In this document: piece after piece, positions 20,466 through 22,024 of the stretch | Layout: every line of letters starts with the position of its first letter | Numbering within the stretch: the stretch's first letter is position 1 | Source: CAZCWX01 sp964502465 | GTDB lineage: Bacteria; Desulfobacterota; Binatia; Bin18 | Direction of reading: 5' to 3' | Length of the DNA stretch: 22,024 nt | NCBI GenBank assembly: GCA_964502465.1 | Contig: CAZCWX010000183.1 | Span: 1-22,024 of the forward strand | Position numbers and translations under genes: made by a program | Notes under the pieces: generated by a model | Seen by the model: only the letters and a program-made list of their open reading frames with translations | The model's database searches: none | Told to the model about the DNA's origin: nothing

Positions 20466-21726
20466 TGCTTAACCTTGCCTCTCCTGGTGCAGCAATCGAT
20501 GTGGTTACTTGCACCTGTGCTCCGGAATTGTCGAGCTTAGGGAGCACCTCGTGCGCGAAGCGCTCCATCTCTCGTTGGACATCATGCGTCGGTTGCTGTG
20601 CCCAGTGCCAGATGAGCACCAGGTATTCAACCGGGAAACGATCGAGCTGACTCTGCAACTGCTGGCGTACGTCTTCCGCTGTCCCCCCCACATACAGACC
20701 ACAGTCAATCACTGCCTGTACCGGGTCTGCCAGCACCTTGGTCATATCAAATGCCTTGGGAAAGAATTTGGAATAGAAGTCTACATAAATGTCTACGTCA
20801 TACTTGGCGATCTGCTGCCGGTAGGCTTCCCAGGAATCTGTGACGTGGACCCAGCGAACCAATGCCTGCTTCTCGCCATAGCGGATATGGTGTCCTGCCG
20901 CACGTGCGGCTTCCCAACAGGCCAGTCCATGCTCGACCGCCTTGTCGATGGGGGCGAAATAGCAGGGAATGAAACCCTTTTGGCCACAATACACGGCAGA
21001 GTCTTTACTGGCGCTGGTTGCCACAAACACGGGCGGGTGAGGAGTCTGATAGGGAGCGGGGACCACACTGATTTTACGAACCTCATTGTGAGGACCAATT
21101 TCCCCTTGCGCACCACTCTTCTTCGCCAACTCATAGGCCGGATACCCTGCAACGCCAGTTTCATAGGGATAGGGGATCTTAAAGAACTTCCCGTTGTACG
21201 ACACCGCGTCCTGCGTCCAGCATTGCAAGACAATGTCCATTTGCTCTTCAAAAATCTGCCGATTCAGGTCATCGTCAGCTGAGCCGTCGGATAACGTTGC
21301 CTTCGAGTTGTAGTGTTGTCCCAGAATATTCGCCCATCGCGCCTGGTAGCCACGGGCAAACCCGGCAAAGAAACGCCCCTCGAGAATATGGTCAAGAATG
21401 GCACATTCTTCCGCGACGCGTACAGGGTCTTGCGTGCTCATCACATAGCCCAGCGCACCCATGCGCAAATGCTTGGTCATCCCTGCCCACCAGGCGTTGA
21501 GTACGCCCGGATTGGGTCCCACCTCATACCCTTCAGAGTGAAAGTGGTGCTCAATGGTACTGAACCCCCAGTACCCTAACTGATCGGCAGCCTGAGCCAA
21601 CTGTGCCCAGTCACGGATGATTTGCTGATAGCGCTCGCGGTTGCGACCAATTGGGCGCATGGTTTCACGCTCTTTGCCGTCTGCGGGAATGACTGGGTAG
21701 AGTTGGATAATCGGCTTCACGCTCAT
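20461..21726 (-). CDS. LLM class flavin-dependent oxidoreductase
   Basis: A 421-residue luciferase-like protein. Start ATG 21726 (MSVKPIIQLYPVIPADG) has AAGGAGG 7 bases upstream and is preferred to 21747. Landmarks: YWGFSTIEHHFHSEGYEVGPNP, with the EHHF motif, VMSTQDPVRVAEECAILDHI, EGRFFAGFARGYQARW, and PAPYQTPHPPVFVATSASKDS. It is longer than the other two LLM proteins because of an insertion around ILGQHYNSKATLSDGSADDDL. A reduced-flavin-dependent monooxygenase or oxidoreductase in the cytoplasm is expected. Its stop lies in a heptamer tract, and another tract lies just before its ribosome site. It heads the second minus-strand run. Confidence 0.9.
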   Translation of the reverse strand: MSVKPIIQLYPVIPADGKERETMRPIGRNRERYQQIIRDWAQLAQAADQLGYWGFSTIEHHFHSEGYEVGPNPGVLNAWWAGMTKHLRMGALGYVMSTQDPVRVAEECAILDHILEGRFFAGFARGYQARWANILGQHYNSKATLSDGSADDDLNRQIFEEQMDIVLQCWTQDAVSYNGKFFKIPYPYETGVAGYPAYELAKKSGAQGEIGPHNEVRKISVVPAPYQTPHPPVFVATSASKDSAVYCGQKGFIPCYFAPIDKAVEHGLACWEAARAAGHHIRYGEKQALVRWVHVTDSWEAYRQQIAKYDVDIYVDFYSKFFPKAFDMTKVLADPVQAVIDCGLYVGGTAEDVRQQLQSQLDRFPVEYLVLIWHWAQQPTHDVQREMERFAHEVLPKLDNSGAQVQVTTSIAAPGEARLSK

Positions 21727-21739
21727 ATAGACCTCCTTA

Positions 21740-21760
21740 GTCAGCACTCAGCAGTCAGCA
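21740..21760. repeat. Heptanucleotide repeat tract upstream of an LLM gene
   Basis: GTCAGCA, CTCAGCA, GTCAGCA in register, immediately upstream of the ribosome site of the LLM gene. Confidence 0.75.
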
Positions 21761-21814
21761 CAGATAGGGGATACCAGAAAAACCCTACGATTGGCAACCC
21801 GAAAGCAGAGCGAA

Positions 21815-21842
21815 TAGCTGTTAGCTACCAGCAATGAGCTTT
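21815..21842. repeat. Heptanucleotide repeat tract
   Basis: TAGCTGT, TAGCTAC, CAGCAAT, GAGCTTT: four degenerate units in the gap before the LLM gene. Confidence 0.6.
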
Positions 21843-21939
21843 TGGTTGCTCACTACGTTCGCTCTGTGGAAGAGATGAACATCGTTGATTGAGGCCTACA
21901 GTAGCATGAAGCTTCAGCCTAACCTTCGATCGATGGCCA

Positions 21940-21960
21940 AAAGCTAAGGGCTAAAAGCTG
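21940..21960. repeat. Heptanucleotide repeat tract next to the edge gene
   Basis: AAAGCTA, AGGGCTA, AAAGCTG in register, ending one base before the stop codon of the leftward gene that runs off the right edge. Confidence 0.7.
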
Positions 21961-21961
21961 T

Positions 21962-22024
21962 TTACCCCATCCGCCGGCGCTGTGCTGCTTGCATGCGCGC
22001 GGCGAACTCTGCGGGCTTCATAAT
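21962..22024 (-). CDS. C-terminal end of a gene cut by the right window edge
   Basis: The minus strand is open from the edge to TAA (21962-21964) and reads IMKPAEFAARMQAAQRRRMG. The charged amphipathic tail looks like a real C-terminus, and the gene would be upstream of, and co-directional with, the LLM gene. No family can be named from 20 residues. Confidence 0.4.
   Translation of the reverse strand: MMKPAEFAARMQAAQRRRMG

Noticed and set aside
20509..21282. A 257-codon open frame on the plus strand inside the LLM gene
   Set aside because: It lies fully opposite a well-supported LLM coding sequence, has no recognisable domain, and is explained by the codon bias of the minus-strand gene.
10834..21726. 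Biosynthetic gene cluster based on many oxidoreductases
   Set aside because: No core synthase, carrier protein, transporter or resistance gene is present; hydrolases and LLM enzymes fit catabolism better.

Overview
The window reads as chromosomal DNA of an uncultured, moderately GC-rich (mid-50s percent by eye), Gram-negative-like bacterium. Features pointing that way are strong AAGGAGG ribosome sites, a secreted DUF1329 protein, many luciferase-like (LLM) flavin oxidoreductases, N-acyl-D-amino-acid-deacylase-type amidohydrolases, a class III cyclase/AAA/TPR gene and many dispersed palindromes. This gene mix is typical of Binatota/Tectomicrobia-type environmental genomes, but the lineage is an inference and not shown by any marker gene. 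No rRNA, tRNA, CRISPR array or transposase was seen.

Left part (1-11000) is a mixture of intact oxidoreductases and broken genes. Intact: two classical SDRs (129-890 minus, 6006-6791 plus), a DUF1329 exported protein (3535-4926 plus), a PRISE/progesterone-5beta-reductase-like SDR (7671-8762 plus) and an aldo/keto reductase (8827-9837 minus). Broken: two VapBC modules whose toxins lack opposite halves (878-1256 and 7099-7541), a cyclase/ATPase/TPR gene interrupted exactly at heptanucleotide repeats (1262-3125), an ABC-F ATPase gene gutted to its first ~13 codons plus its C-terminal part but still preceded by what looks like a full attenuation leader (5068-5917), and a nu-class-like GST with an in-frame TAG near its end (10031-10711).

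Right part (10834-21726) is intact, almost all on the minus strand, and looks like a catabolic accessory block. One run goes from 17519 down to 10834: an ACMSD-type amidohydrolase, an LLM oxidoreductase, a deacylase-like amidohydrolase, a tyrosine-phosphatase-like protein and a second, closely similar deacylase. A winged-helix (MarR-like) regulator (17677-18249) is divergent from it across a promoter containing an inverted repeat. A second run goes from 21726 to 18662: an LLM oxidoreductase, a small zinc-ribbon protein, a DOPA-4,5-dioxygenase-family protein and another LLM oxidoreductase. The likely logic is flavin- or F420-dependent oxidation followed by hydrolysis of cyclic or amide intermediates; the substrate cannot be read from the sequence.

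A striking background feature is a family of short heptanucleotide tandem tracts (STRR-like) at about ten places, sitting in intergenic gaps, at stop codons and inside the broken cyclase gene. Two palindromic repeat families also each occur twice, in opposite orientation, roughly 15-18 kb apart.
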